64,000 nt of DNA from Sulfuricella sp. (GTDB lineage Bacteria; Pseudomonadota; Gammaproteobacteria; Burkholderiales; Sulfuricellaceae), in assembly GCA_023266195.1 (NCBI GenBank), contig JAHFRP010000001.1:434001-498000 (forward strand), in the 5' to 3' direction. The first letter of the stretch is position 1; the number at the start of each line of letters is the position of its first letter. Below the pieces are notes generated by a model. That model did not search any database and had not been told where the DNA came from. It saw only the letters and a list, made by a program, of their open reading frames with translations. Of the stretch, positions 47,543 through 58,327 are shown one piece after another. The translations under genes were made by a program, and so were the position numbers.

Positions 47543-48175
47543 TTGAAAATCCATATTTTTGCCCTATTTGTCTGGGCCGGCATCGGCATGGCCGGCCTGA
47601 TTTCACCGTTGGCGGGGGCGTCTTCGCTGGACAGCCTCAAAGCTTTCCTGTCCGAGGTCAAATCCGGCAAGGCCCATTTCAAGCAGCTGGTGCTGGATAA
47701 AAAAATGACCACTTTGCAGGAGGCCAGCGGCACCATGTCGTTTTCCCGCCCCGGCAAGTTTCGCTGGATTTACGAAAAGCCCTACGAGCAGTTGATCGTC
47801 GGCGACGGCGCCAAGCTGTGGATGTACGATGTCGATCTCAAGCAGGTAACGGTGAAGCAGATGGACCGTGCGATCGGATCGAGCCCGGCGGCGCTGCTGG
47901 CTGGCAGCAACGAGATCGAGCAGCATTTCGACCTGAAAGACCTCGGCAAGCGCGGTTCCTTGGAATGGCTGGAGGCGACGCCCAAAGACAAGGAGAGTAC
48001 GTTCGAGGGCGTGCGCATGGGGTTCGTCGGGAAAGGGCTCGACACCATGGAATTGCGCGACCATTTCGGCCAGACCACGATCATTCGTTTCTCCGATTTC
48101 GAGCGCAATCCCAAGCTTTCTCCCGACCTTTTCAAGTTTACGCCGCCCAAGGGCGCGGACGTGATCGGTGACTGA
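47543..48175 (+). CDS. lolA: Outer-membrane lipoprotein carrier protein LolA
   Basis: LolA is the periplasmic chaperone that takes lipoproteins released by LolCDE to the outer membrane. The protein has 210 residues, apparently starting at TTG 47543 since no other start gives the complete signal peptide (hydrophobic to about residue 26, SPLAGASS). The mature part has the family sequence SGTMSFSRPGKFRWIYEKPYEQLIVGDG. The last 8 bases overlap the start of rarA, and serS follows; this lolA-rarA-serS order is standard in proteobacteria. Confidence 0.95.
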   Translation: MKIHIFALFVWAGIGMAGLISPLAGASSLDSLKAFLSEVKSGKAHFKQLVLDKKMTTLQEASGTMSFSRPGKFRWIYEKPYEQLIVGDGAKLWMYDVDLKQVTVKQMDRAIGSSPAALLAGSNEIEQHFDLKDLGKRGSLEWLEATPKDKESTFEGVRMGFVGKGLDTMELRDHFGQTTIIRFSDFERNPKLSPDLFKFTPPKGADVIGD

Positions 48176-49481
48176 TCTTTTCGCCCCGACCCGGCCCGAC
48201 GCGCCCCTGGCGGAGCGGCTGCGCCCGCACACGCTGGACGAGGTGATCGGGCAATCCCACCTGCTTGGCCCCGGCAAGCCGCTACGCCTGGCGTTCGAGT
48301 CGAAGAAGCTGCACTCGATGATTCTGTGGGGTCCGCCGGGCGTGGGCAAGACCACCATCGCGCGGCTCACCGCCGAGGCTTTCGACGCCGATTTCATTGC
48401 GCTGTCGGCGGTGCTGTCCGGGGTGAAGGACATCCGCGAGGCGATCGAGCGGGCGCAGCTCGCCTTGCAGCAATACGGCCGCCATACCATTTTGTTCGTG
48501 GACGAGGTGCATCGCTTCAACAAGGCGCAGCAGGACGCTTTCCTGCCCTTTGTGGAGCAGGGGCTGGTGACGTTCATCGGCGCCACCACCGAGAACCCCT
48601 CGTTCGAGGTCAACAGCGCGCTCTTGTCGCGCGCCCAGGTCTACGTGCTGCAGGCGCTGAGCGAACCCGAGCTGGCTTCTCTGTTCGAGCGTGCAGTCGG
48701 CGTCGCCTTGCCGGGGCTCGATTTCGATGAGGCGGCCAAGTCCTTGCTGGTCGGCTACGCGGACGGCGACGCGCGGCGCCTGCTCAACCTGCTGGAGCAG
48801 ATGAAAACGGCGGCGGACACCAGCGCCGTGACGCATATCGACGAGGCGTTCACCCGGAATGCGCTGGCCAAAAGCGGCCGGCGTTTCGACAAGGGCGGCG
48901 AGGAGTTCTACGACCAGATATCCGCCCTGCACAAGTCGGTGCGCGGCTCCAGTCCCGATGCCGCGCTCTACTGGCTGGTGCGCATGCTGGACGGCGGCGC
49001 CGACCCGCTTTACCTCGGCCGCCGCATCATCCGCATGGCGAGCGAGGACATCGGCCTGGCCGACCCGCGAGCGCTCAGAATGGCGCTGGACGCGGTCGAA
49101 ACCTATGAAAGGCTGGGCAGCCCGGAGGGTGAGCTGACCCTGGCGCAGGCGGTGCTGTACATGGCGTGCGCGCCCAAGAGCAACGCGGCCTACGTGGCGT
49201 ATAATGACATGCGCGCCTTTATCAAAAACGATAAAAGCCGCTCGGTGCCGCTGCATCTGCGCAATGCGCCGACCAAGCTGATGAAGGAGCTAGGCTATGG
49301 CCACGCCTACCGCTACGCCCACGACGAGCCTGAAGCCTACGCGGCGGGCGAGGATTATTTTCCCGAGGGCATGCCCAAGCCCGAGTTTTACCGGCCCACG
49401 CCGCGCGGGCTGGAAGGCAAGATCGGCGAGCGGCTGGCGCATCTGCGCGAACTCGATCGAAAAACGAAGAACAGGAAATAA
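48168..49481 (+). CDS. rarA: Replication-associated recombination protein RarA (MgsA), AAA+ ATPase
   Basis: This clamp-loader-like AAA+ protein acts at stalled replication forks. It has 437 residues from GTG 48168, overlapping lolA by 8 bases. Walker A is GPPGVGKTTIAR (near 55), Walker B is ILFVDEVHRFN, sensor 1 is FIGATTENPSFEVN and the arginine finger region is ALLSRAQVYVL. The C-terminal domain with DALYWLVRML-like and MASEDIGLADPRAL stretches is diagnostic of this family. Confidence 0.96.
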   Translation: MTDLFAPTRPDAPLAERLRPHTLDEVIGQSHLLGPGKPLRLAFESKKLHSMILWGPPGVGKTTIARLTAEAFDADFIALSAVLSGVKDIREAIERAQLALQQYGRHTILFVDEVHRFNKAQQDAFLPFVEQGLVTFIGATTENPSFEVNSALLSRAQVYVLQALSEPELASLFERAVGVALPGLDFDEAAKSLLVGYADGDARRLLNLLEQMKTAADTSAVTHIDEAFTRNALAKSGRRFDKGGEEFYDQISALHKSVRGSSPDAALYWLVRMLDGGADPLYLGRRIIRMASEDIGLADPRALRMALDAVETYERLGSPEGELTLAQAVLYMACAPKSNAAYVAYNDMRAFIKNDKSRSVPLHLRNAPTKLMKELGYGHAYRYAHDEPEAYAAGEDYFPEGMPKPEFYRPTPRGLEGKIGERLAHLRELDRKTKNRK

Positions 49482-52155
<2,674 letters not shown>

Positions 52156-52240
52156 GGCAAAAGTTTGGCCTTGTTCGGCCCATTTGTCCATGTTTCCGGT
52201 TCAATTATCCATCCTTAACTGGTAGAATGCACGCTCTCGC

Positions 52241-52331
<91 letters not shown>

Positions 52332-52340
52332 GACCCCTAA

Positions 52341-52368
52341 AAAACCGCCTATACAGGCGGTTTTTTTT
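52341..52368 (+). terminator. Terminator of tRNA-Ser
   Basis: AAAACCGCCT, ATAC loop, AGGCGGTTTTTTTT: an 8-10 base-pair stem with an eight-base T tract. Confidence 0.92.
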
Positions 52369-52788
52369 CGCCTACACCTGCGTGACTGCGGGGGTTCCTG
52401 CGGGTACTTACTTACTTCAAGGCTACGGCTACGAGGCATCTATTTGGTCATATTTCTCTCTTGGGTGCCTATCTTCTCAGCGTTTCCGGTCTGCCGAGTA
52501 GTGGCGAAGTTAATGAGTATTTGGACACGGCCGTATATTAATCAATGGGTTAGTGCTTAACTTATCAATCGATTATTTTCCGGGTTTGGGGTGGCAAAAT
52601 GCGGAGAAACCCTGCCCAGCTGTAACCAATCGGCCACAAGGTGACGGTCGGCCTTAAGGCGCAAAGCGGCCTTTCAAGGCTGAACATCTCGGCTATTGCA
52701 GGCAGCAACGTTTGTACTTAAGGGCATTTAGTGAATCCTGTGTAAGTTCTGTCGGTCAATTCATTCTGTTGTCGGTAACCGGTACTCA

Positions 52789-52926
52789 CTAGAACAAACG
52801 AGTCTGTTTGACGATGTAGCCAGCCGGTTTTTTCTGTTTTTCAATGAGGCCTTCGTCGATGAGCCGCTGCAACCAGGCCTTGGCTTGGGCGCTCGATACA
52901 GCGGGCTGGCCGGGGTAAGCGGCGCT
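52789..52926 (-). pseudogene. 3' remnant of an unknown gene
   Basis: The minus-strand frame ending at 52789 reads [20 protein letters not shown], then [19 protein letters not shown] and stop. This looks like the winged-helix-like C-terminal end of a real protein. The frame continues upstream only as noise over the transposase remnant, so the gene is broken. The original function is not recognised. Confidence 0.45.
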
Positions 52927-53070
52927 GACCTTTGAAGGATTCGAGAAAGAAGGTTTCGTCCGCCTCGACGATCCCGGCCTCATGCTCGGCCCGGTGCCCG
53001 GCCGCATCGCGCAGGAAGTGATGGCGCCACCGAAACGCAGTGTTCTTGTCGATTTGGCAACGTTGGGCTG
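52924..53070 (-). pseudogene. IS1595-family transposase fragment
   Basis: In one minus-strand frame the DNA encodes [19 protein letters not shown] and, continuing, [20 protein letters not shown]. This is the N-terminal DNA-binding end and the first catalytic block (with the DDE Asp) of IS1595-type transposases. Both ends of the gene are missing and no terminal repeats are seen. Confidence 0.75.
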
Positions 53071-53361
53071 AACGACTGGATCAGTGCTCGGCATGCTGAA
53101 AAATTGGTGGCATGAAATCCACCTCTTGGAAGACGAAAAATCGGGGGAACCCCACGACGCGGCCAGGCAATCGAGGTGGATGTTGACGGCCTTTGAGCCG
53201 GCCACGTCAAACCAGGGCGAGTATAGGCTCAAATTCGTGCCTGGATGCCTTGGCCGAATGGATGCCCTGGGTGGCTCGGTGAAAAAGCCCTTGAAAAACT
53301 TCTTACGAATCGGCTGGTTAAATTGGGCCAGCGAAACAACGGCTCGCGATTTTTACGCTAA

Positions 53362-53396
53362 AAACGAAAAAGCCACTATCTCTCGAGAGCGGCTTG
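53362..53396 (-). terminator. Terminator of tRNA-Thr
   Basis: Minus strand: AAGCCGCT, loop CTCGAGAGAT, AGTGGCTT, then TTTCGTTTTT, located 6 bases after the tRNA-Thr end. Confidence 0.8.
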
Positions 53397-53401
53397 TTTG
53401 C

Positions 53402-53477
53402 TGGTGCCGATGGCCGGAATCGAACTGGCGACCTTCGCATTACGAATGCGCTGCTCTACCAACTGAGCTACATCGGC
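53402..53477 (-). tRNA. tRNA-Thr (CGT)
   Basis: A 76-base tRNA with encoded CCA. The minus strand begins GCCGATGTAGCTCAGTTGG; the anticodon loop TTCGTAA carries CGT. Confidence 0.96.
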
Positions 53478-53523
53478 ACACAAGGGCAGGGATTGTACAG
53501 CAGTCCTCGATCGAGGACAACAG

Positions 53524-53958
53524 TCAGGCGGCCGCGGACGCTGCCCGTGGCCGAATTCTCACGATGATGTCGATGCCTTCGGTGACGACGCCATCCGGCA
53601 GTTTGGGCAGGCCGGTAATCTTGAAATCGGCGGCATCGATATCCGTCAAATGGCCGCTGACCACATTGTAGAAATGATGATGCTCGTGCGTATTGGGATC
53701 GTAGAAAACCTTGCTGGGATCGACGATCACTTCACGGATCAGCTTTTTTTCGACGAACAGATTGAGCGTGTTGTAGACCGTGGCCTTGGAAGTCTCGCTG
53801 TGCCTGGTGTTGACGATGGCGAGGATTTGATCGGCGGAAAGGTGTTCCTGTTTGGCGAACATCGCGTAAGCAATTTCGATCCGCTGATGGGTCGGATTGA
53901 TGCCATGCCGCCGCAGCAGGTCGGCCATATTGTCGCGGGTGTAAATTTTGGTATCCAT
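53524..53958 (-). CDS. Fur-family transcriptional regulator (Irr/PerR-like, cysteine-free)
   Basis: A 144-residue regulator of the ferric-uptake family. The winged-helix DNA-binding domain (about 1-85) includes GINPTHQRIEIAYAMF and the recognition helix ETSKATVYNTLNLFVEKKLI. The dimerisation and metal domain has the His-rich NTHEHHHFYNVVSGHLTDID. There is no cysteine in the whole protein, so the structural Cys4 zinc site of Fur and PerR is absent. The end of the protein (FKITGLPKLPDGVVTEGIDIIVRIR) resembles Irr-type regulators. It is expected to repress iron, peroxide or haem genes; the target is not visible. It is divergent or independent from its neighbours. Confidence 0.9.
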   Translation of the reverse strand: MDTKIYTRDNMADLLRRHGINPTHQRIEIAYAMFAKQEHLSADQILAIVNTRHSETSKATVYNTLNLFVEKKLIREVIVDPSKVFYDPNTHEHHHFYNVVSGHLTDIDAADFKITGLPKLPDGVVTEGIDIIVRIRPRAASAAA

Positions 53959-54003
53959 AATTCATGTTAAACCAAATGCTGGACTTTGTCTAATAATTTC
54001 AAA

Positions 54004-55107
54004 TCATTTGGGCCATTCATACGGCGAGATATCGAAAGGCTGGCTGCGGTGAAATACAAGATTCGCGAGAATGCGGGCGCTCGCCGGCGCCATGGTGACG
54101 CCGTAGCGGAAATGGCCGCCGTTGAGGTACAGGTTTTCGACTTGCGGATGCCGCGCGATGATCGGGATATTCCCCGGCGAAGCAGGCCGAAGCCCGGCCC
54201 AATGCCGCTCGACGGCGGCATCGGCCAGCAGGGGCAAAATATCCACGGCCTGGGCATGGAGCGCGGTTGCCGCTTGCTCCGTCGTCGCCTTGTCGAAGCC
54301 GACATCCTCCAGCGTGCTGCCGACCAGGATGTGCCCGTCCGCGCGGGGGATCAGGTAAATGCCGTTGCGCAGGACGATTTCTTGCAGTTCTCCGGGGGCG
54401 GCCTTGAACAGCAGCATCTGGCCGCGTATCGGCCCGATCTCGACTTTTTCCCCGAGGCCACCCAATAGCTGCCTGCTCCATGCCCCGGCCGCCATTACGT
54501 AGCGATCGGCCCGATAGCTCGCGCTTGCGGTCCGGATCTCGGCGATATGCCCCGCATCGATCGCCAAGCCGATAACCTCGGCTTGTTCCTTGAAAGTGAC
54601 GCCCATTCGTTCGAGGGCGACGCGCAGCGCTTTCATCAGGCGCGGATTGCGAACCTGCGCGACATCCGGTAGCCATAACGCCGGGGTATCCGCGCCCAGC
54701 TTCGGCTGCACGTCCCGGCTTTGTGCCGGATCGATCCGAACCTGCTGCGCGTGGCTCCATGCTGCCGCTTTGGGTTCATCGAAATCGGGCAGCACCAACA
54801 TGCCGCACCGGCGATATTCCGGGTCGATGCCGCTGATTTCCGCAACCTGCCTTACCCATGCCGGATAAATTTCGCAACCCAGCCGGGTCAGGTTCGTCAC
54901 CGCGGGCGAATAGTCCCACGGCAGCAACGGCGACAAAATTCCCCCGCCCGCCCAGGAAGATTCCCGGCCGCATACACCGCGTTCCAGCACGACCACCCGC
55001 GCCCCGCTCTGTGCAAGTTCGAAGGCGCCGGCGAGGCCGATGACCCCGCCGCCTACGATCAGAAAATCCGCGTCCAAAATTAACAATTTTCCATAATTGC
55101 CGCTCAT
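54004..55107 (-). CDS. thiO: Glycine oxidase ThiO (FAD-dependent)
   Basis: ThiO oxidises glycine to iminoacetate for thiazole synthesis in thiamine formation. The protein has 367 residues from ATG 55107. The FAD-binding Rossmann stretch is DFLIVGGGVIGLAGAFELAQ, followed by VVLERG. Later family features are SSWAGGGILSPLLPW, IGPIRGQMLLF, GIYLIPRADGHILVGSTLED, HWAGLRPASPGNIPIIA and NGGHFRYGVTMAP. Other DAO-family amino-acid oxidases look similar, but the GQMLLF and GSTLED patterns favour ThiO. It is divergent from the pilin operon. Confidence 0.9.
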   Translation of the reverse strand: MSGNYGKLLILDADFLIVGGGVIGLAGAFELAQSGARVVVLERGVCGRESSWAGGGILSPLLPWDYSPAVTNLTRLGCEIYPAWVRQVAEISGIDPEYRRCGMLVLPDFDEPKAAAWSHAQQVRIDPAQSRDVQPKLGADTPALWLPDVAQVRNPRLMKALRVALERMGVTFKEQAEVIGLAIDAGHIAEIRTASASYRADRYVMAAGAWSRQLLGGLGEKVEIGPIRGQMLLFKAAPGELQEIVLRNGIYLIPRADGHILVGSTLEDVGFDKATTEQAATALHAQAVDILPLLADAAVERHWAGLRPASPGNIPIIARHPQVENLYLNGGHFRYGVTMAPASARILANLVFHRSQPFDISPYEWPK

Positions 55108-55193
55108 TCTAGCAAACTGACCGGCAGTCGGTTTATGCTGGCGGTGTGCACGCACATTGAGCTAATCTTCCTAGTGTAAAAGAGGGAAAAACC

Positions 55194-55598
55194 ATGAAAA
55201 TGCAAAAGGGCTTTACACTGGTTGAAATATTGGTCGTCGTTGCCATCATCGGCATCCTGGCCTCGATCGCATTGCCCGCCTATACGGATTACGTAACCAA
55301 GGGGAAAATTCCTGAAGCGACATCGGGGCTCGCCAACATCGGCGTGCAGATGGAGCAATATTTTCAGGATAACCGGAAATATTCCTGCGGTGGCGTAGCG
55401 CTTCCTACCGGCATCAACTTCGCCTTTTCCTGCACGGCCACCGATACGACGTTTACCGTGACCGCGACCGGCACCGGCACCATGGATGGCTTTAAGTACA
55501 CCCTTGACCAGAGCAGCGCCAAGGTATCCACCATCACCGCCCCCGGCTGGACTGGCAACGACTCTTGCTGGGCCACCAAGAAGGGAGGCGGGTGTTGA
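55194..55598 (+). CDS. pilE: Type IV minor pilin PilE-like
   Basis: A 134-residue prepilin. The leader MKMQKG is cut before FTLVEILVVVAIIGILASIA, the class III signal with Glu at +5. The globular part has two cysteine pairs, with the last Cys at the end (DSCWATKKGGGC), as in a pilin D-region. It is the first gene of a six-gene unit for minor pilins and PilY1, which prime pilus assembly and form the tip complex. The gene ends inside the start of fimT. Confidence 0.92.
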   Translation: MKMQKGFTLVEILVVVAIIGILASIALPAYTDYVTKGKIPEATSGLANIGVQMEQYFQDNRKYSCGGVALPTGINFAFSCTATDTTFTVTATGTGTMDGFKYTLDQSSAKVSTITAPGWTGNDSCWATKKGGGC

Positions 55599-56158
55599 AT
55601 TCGCGCCGTGCCCACCATGGCGTCACGCTGGTCGAACTCGCGATCGGGATAGCCGTCATGGCCGTTCTGCTCGCCTTGGCCGCGCCCAGCTTTAAAAACT
55701 GGATCCAGAGCAGTCAAATCCGCACTGCTGCGGAGTCCATTCAAAATGGATTGCAGTTGGCGCGGGCGGAAGCGGTACGCCGCAATGCCAATGTTCAGTT
55801 TGTTCTGAGCGCAGGATCGAGCTGGACGGTGGGGTGCAAAACTCCGGTGGCGGACCTGGATGGCGACGGAGTACCGGATTGCCCGGGCACCGGCACCACC
55901 CCAAGCAACATTCAGGCGCGCACGGGCTCCGAGGGGTCGAGCAATGCATCGGTCGACGTAACGCCGACTGTTGTTTTCAATGGGTTGGGAAGAACAACTC
56001 CCGCCGTCACCATCGCCATCACCAACCCCACCGGCGGTGCCTGTGCGACGTTGGGGGGGGGCGGGCCGATGCGCTGCCTGAATGTCGTGGTAACGACCGG
56101 CGGACAAATTCGCATGTGCGACCCGGCACGAGCCAGTGCCGACCCCCAGGGATGCTAG
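55595..56158 (+). CDS. fimT: Minor pseudopilin FimT/GspH family
   Basis: The protein has 187 residues. The start is taken as TTG 55595, because GGGAGG lies 6 bases upstream; the GTG at 55592 is the alternative. The short leader ends HHG, then VTLVELAIGIAVMAVLLALA forms the prepilin helix. The C-terminal domain has the GspH-like pattern RTAAESIQNGLQLARAEAVRRN. In Pseudomonas and Acinetobacter, FimT relatives help in pilus assembly and DNA uptake. It overlaps the pilE stop by a few bases and precedes pilV. Confidence 0.9.
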   Translation: MNSRRAHHGVTLVELAIGIAVMAVLLALAAPSFKNWIQSSQIRTAAESIQNGLQLARAEAVRRNANVQFVLSAGSSWTVGCKTPVADLDGDGVPDCPGTGTTPSNIQARTGSEGSSNASVDVTPTVVFNGLGRTTPAVTIAITNPTGGACATLGGGGPMRCLNVVVTTGGQIRMCDPARASADPQGC

Positions 56159-56159
56159 G

Positions 56160-56594
56160 ATGAACATGCATCTTTCACCCAAAAACAGGCAATCCGGCTC
56201 CATGCTGCTTGAAGCCATGATTGCCATCCTGATTTTCTCCATGGGCATACTCGCCATCGTCGGTTTGCAGGCCGCGTCCGTCAGAAATGCCAACGATGCC
56301 ATGTATCGCACTACCGCCAGCCTGCTGGCAAACGAGCTGATCGGGCAGATGTGGGTAAGCGACCGCACCACGGCAACGCTGCAAACCAATTTCAACAGCC
56401 CCAGCGGCGCTGCTTATACCGTCTGGCAGGTCAACGTGAAGGCCAGCCTGCCAGGAGTCACCGACAGTGCGAACCTGCCGACCGTGAATGTCGCTGCCAA
56501 CGGCACGGTGACGATCGGGCTGAACTGGAAATTGCCCAGCGAGCCGGCCGGCATGCCCGCGCATAGTTACGTCGCCGTAGCGCAAATCCAGTAA
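56160..56594 (+). CDS. pilV: Minor pilin PilV
   Basis: A 144-residue prepilin from ATG 56160, overlapping the end of fimT closely; ATG 56166 is a second option. The leader ends RQSG before SMLLEAMIAILIFSMGILAI, the PilV-type helix. The C-terminal stretch HSYVAVAQIQ is typical. It should form part of the PilVWX-FimT priming complex with PilY1. Confidence 0.9.
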   Translation: MNMHLSPKNRQSGSMLLEAMIAILIFSMGILAIVGLQAASVRNANDAMYRTTASLLANELIGQMWVSDRTTATLQTNFNSPSGAAYTVWQVNVKASLPGVTDSANLPTVNVAANGTVTIGLNWKLPSEPAGMPAHSYVAVAQIQ

Positions 56595-56606
56595 CAGGAG
56601 GCTCAA

Positions 56607-57650
56607 TTGTTCAACAGGAAGCCCCATTCTGTGCATCGCCTGCCCGCAGGTTTCAGCCTGGTGGAAATCATGGTCGGCATGGTCATCGGCATGCTGGGCA
56701 TTATCGTCATCATGCAGTTGTACTCCGTTTCGGAAGGGCAAAAGCGCACCACCACCGGCGCAGGCGACGCGCAGAACAACGGCGCCATCGCTCTTTATGG
56801 CATGCAGCGCGACATCCGTCAGGCGGGTTACGGTTTCAGTGCGTACAACCTGTTTGGCTGTAGCGTCACCATGCTTTCAGGCAAGGTCGTTCCGCTGGCG
56901 CCGGTCACCATCAATCCTGCCACGAGCATCATCCCGGCGGGCGACGCCAATACCGACAGCCTGCTGCTCATGTACGGAAACACCAACGGCGAGCCGCAAG
57001 GCAGCGTCGTCACCGCGTCCGGGGCGACTTACGCCTTGAGTTCGTCGGGTTCGTTCGCCGTCAACGATTATGTGATCGGCGCACCCGCGACGTGCACGTC
57101 CAATCTGGTTTTCGACCGGGTTGCCGCGGCGGATGCGACAACCGTCACCGTCAATGTCGGTGCCGCGGGAGCGACCGCGCTTTACAACCTGGGGCAGGCG
57201 CCGAAAGTGCTGGGATATGCCGTTCGCGGCGGAAATCTGACGATTTGTGATTATGTCGCAAACGATTGCAGCAATGTCGGCAACTGGGTTTCCGTCGCCG
57301 ACAACATCGTCAGCCTGAAGGCGCAGTATGGCCATGACACCACAGTACCCCAAACTGCGGCGAGCTATGTCGTGAACACCTATGACCAAACCACGCCGGT
57401 CGACGCTTGTGGCCGGGTCAGGGCTCCCGCCGTGCGTATCGCCTTGACAGCGCGCAGCGCGCAGTATGAAAAAACGGGGAAAGCTCCCGATGGCACGCCC
57501 TTGGACGTTACGGCAACCGCGCCGGCCTGGGAAGGCGGCACGATCGACTTGACGGGCAATACCGATTGGCAGCATTACCGCTACAAGGTGTTCCAGACCA
57601 TCGTGCCGCTGCGCAACATTACCTGGATGGGAGTGCAGACAGGATGTTAA
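56607..57650 (+). CDS. pilW: Minor pilin PilW
   Basis: A 347-residue prepilin starting at TTG 56607 with AGGAGG 5 bases upstream. The leader ends RLPAG before FSLVEIMVGMVIGMLGIIVI, and the family block RDIRQAGYGFSAYN follows near residue 72. The large C-terminal domain is typical of PilW. Its stop overlaps the start of pilX. Confidence 0.92.
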   Translation: MFNRKPHSVHRLPAGFSLVEIMVGMVIGMLGIIVIMQLYSVSEGQKRTTTGAGDAQNNGAIALYGMQRDIRQAGYGFSAYNLFGCSVTMLSGKVVPLAPVTINPATSIIPAGDANTDSLLLMYGNTNGEPQGSVVTASGATYALSSSGSFAVNDYVIGAPATCTSNLVFDRVAAADATTVTVNVGAAGATALYNLGQAPKVLGYAVRGGNLTICDYVANDCSNVGNWVSVADNIVSLKAQYGHDTTVPQTAASYVVNTYDQTTPVDACGRVRAPAVRIALTARSAQYEKTGKAPDGTPLDVTATAPAWEGGTIDLTGNTDWQHYRYKVFQTIVPLRNITWMGVQTGC

Positions 57651-58255
57651 CCCGATCCATGCGTGCCAAGAGCCAGGCCGGGCAGAATGGCGTGGTGCTG
57701 CTGATCGCCCTGATCGTGCTGGTGGCGATGACTTTGGCCGGCATCGCGCTGGTGCGCTCGGTCGATACTACCAACGTGATCGCCGGCAACATGGCCTTCC
57801 AGCAGTCCGCCACCCAATCGGGCGACACCGGCGTCGAAGCCGCCATAACCTGGCTGGCGGCCAGCAACAACAATACCACGCTGAATAATGACAGCCCCGC
57901 CAACGCTTACACCGCTGCCGGCATCGATCCAGCGCATCCGCATGAACCCGCCGCCGGCCAGTCCTGGGATGCGTATTGGACGCAATCGCTGGCGTCCGGG
58001 GCCAAGGCCTTGGCCCCGGACGCCTCCGGCAACACGGTTTCCTACGTCATCCACCGCCTGTGCGCCTCGGCGGGATCTCCCACCGGCGGCGCCAACTGTT
58101 CGGCCTCACCCCTGGCCAGCACGTCAACCGGAGGGGCGGAGGAAAGCGGCGACTCGGGCATCAGCGCGCCGCCGCTGGTGTATTACCGCATCACTTCGCG
58201 CATCGTCGGGCCGAGGAATACAGTGAGTTACGTCCAGGCCGTCATCGCTATGTAG
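57644..58255 (+). CDS. pilX: Minor pilin PilX
   Basis: The protein has 203 residues from ATG 57644, which overlaps the pilW stop. The N-terminal NGVVLLIALIVLVAMTLAGI is the PilX membrane helix and lacks the usual Glu at +5. DTTNVIAGNMAFQQSATQSGDTGVEAA is the conserved PilX N-terminal block. It lies directly upstream of pilY1. Confidence 0.92.
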   Translation: MLTRSMRAKSQAGQNGVVLLIALIVLVAMTLAGIALVRSVDTTNVIAGNMAFQQSATQSGDTGVEAAITWLAASNNNTTLNNDSPANAYTAAGIDPAHPHEPAAGQSWDAYWTQSLASGAKALAPDASGNTVSYVIHRLCASAGSPTGGANCSASPLASTSTGGAEESGDSGISAPPLVYYRITSRIVGPRNTVSYVQAVIAM

Positions 58256-58327
58256 GCGGGCATGGCGTAACCAGCAAATGCAAGCTTTTCGCATCGTAAA
58301 AAGTGCTTCATGTTCCAGGAGGTTGCC

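Larger units (their letters stand above)
52369..53361. other. Decayed region between tRNA-Ser and tRNA-Thr
   Basis: About 1 kb without an intact gene. It contains the 3' remnant of an unknown gene (52789-52926) and part of an IS1595-type transposase gene (52924-53070). From 52369 to 52788, and from 53071 to 53361, nothing is recognised except a fragment (GGCTGGTTAAATTGGGC at 53316-53332) resembling the long REP palindrome. Confidence 0.6.

Noticed and set aside
52789..53232. 147-codon minus-strand frame between tRNA-Ser and tRNA-Thr as an intact gene
   Set aside because: The upstream two thirds are out of frame with the transposase homology that lies there; only the last 45 codons look protein-like.
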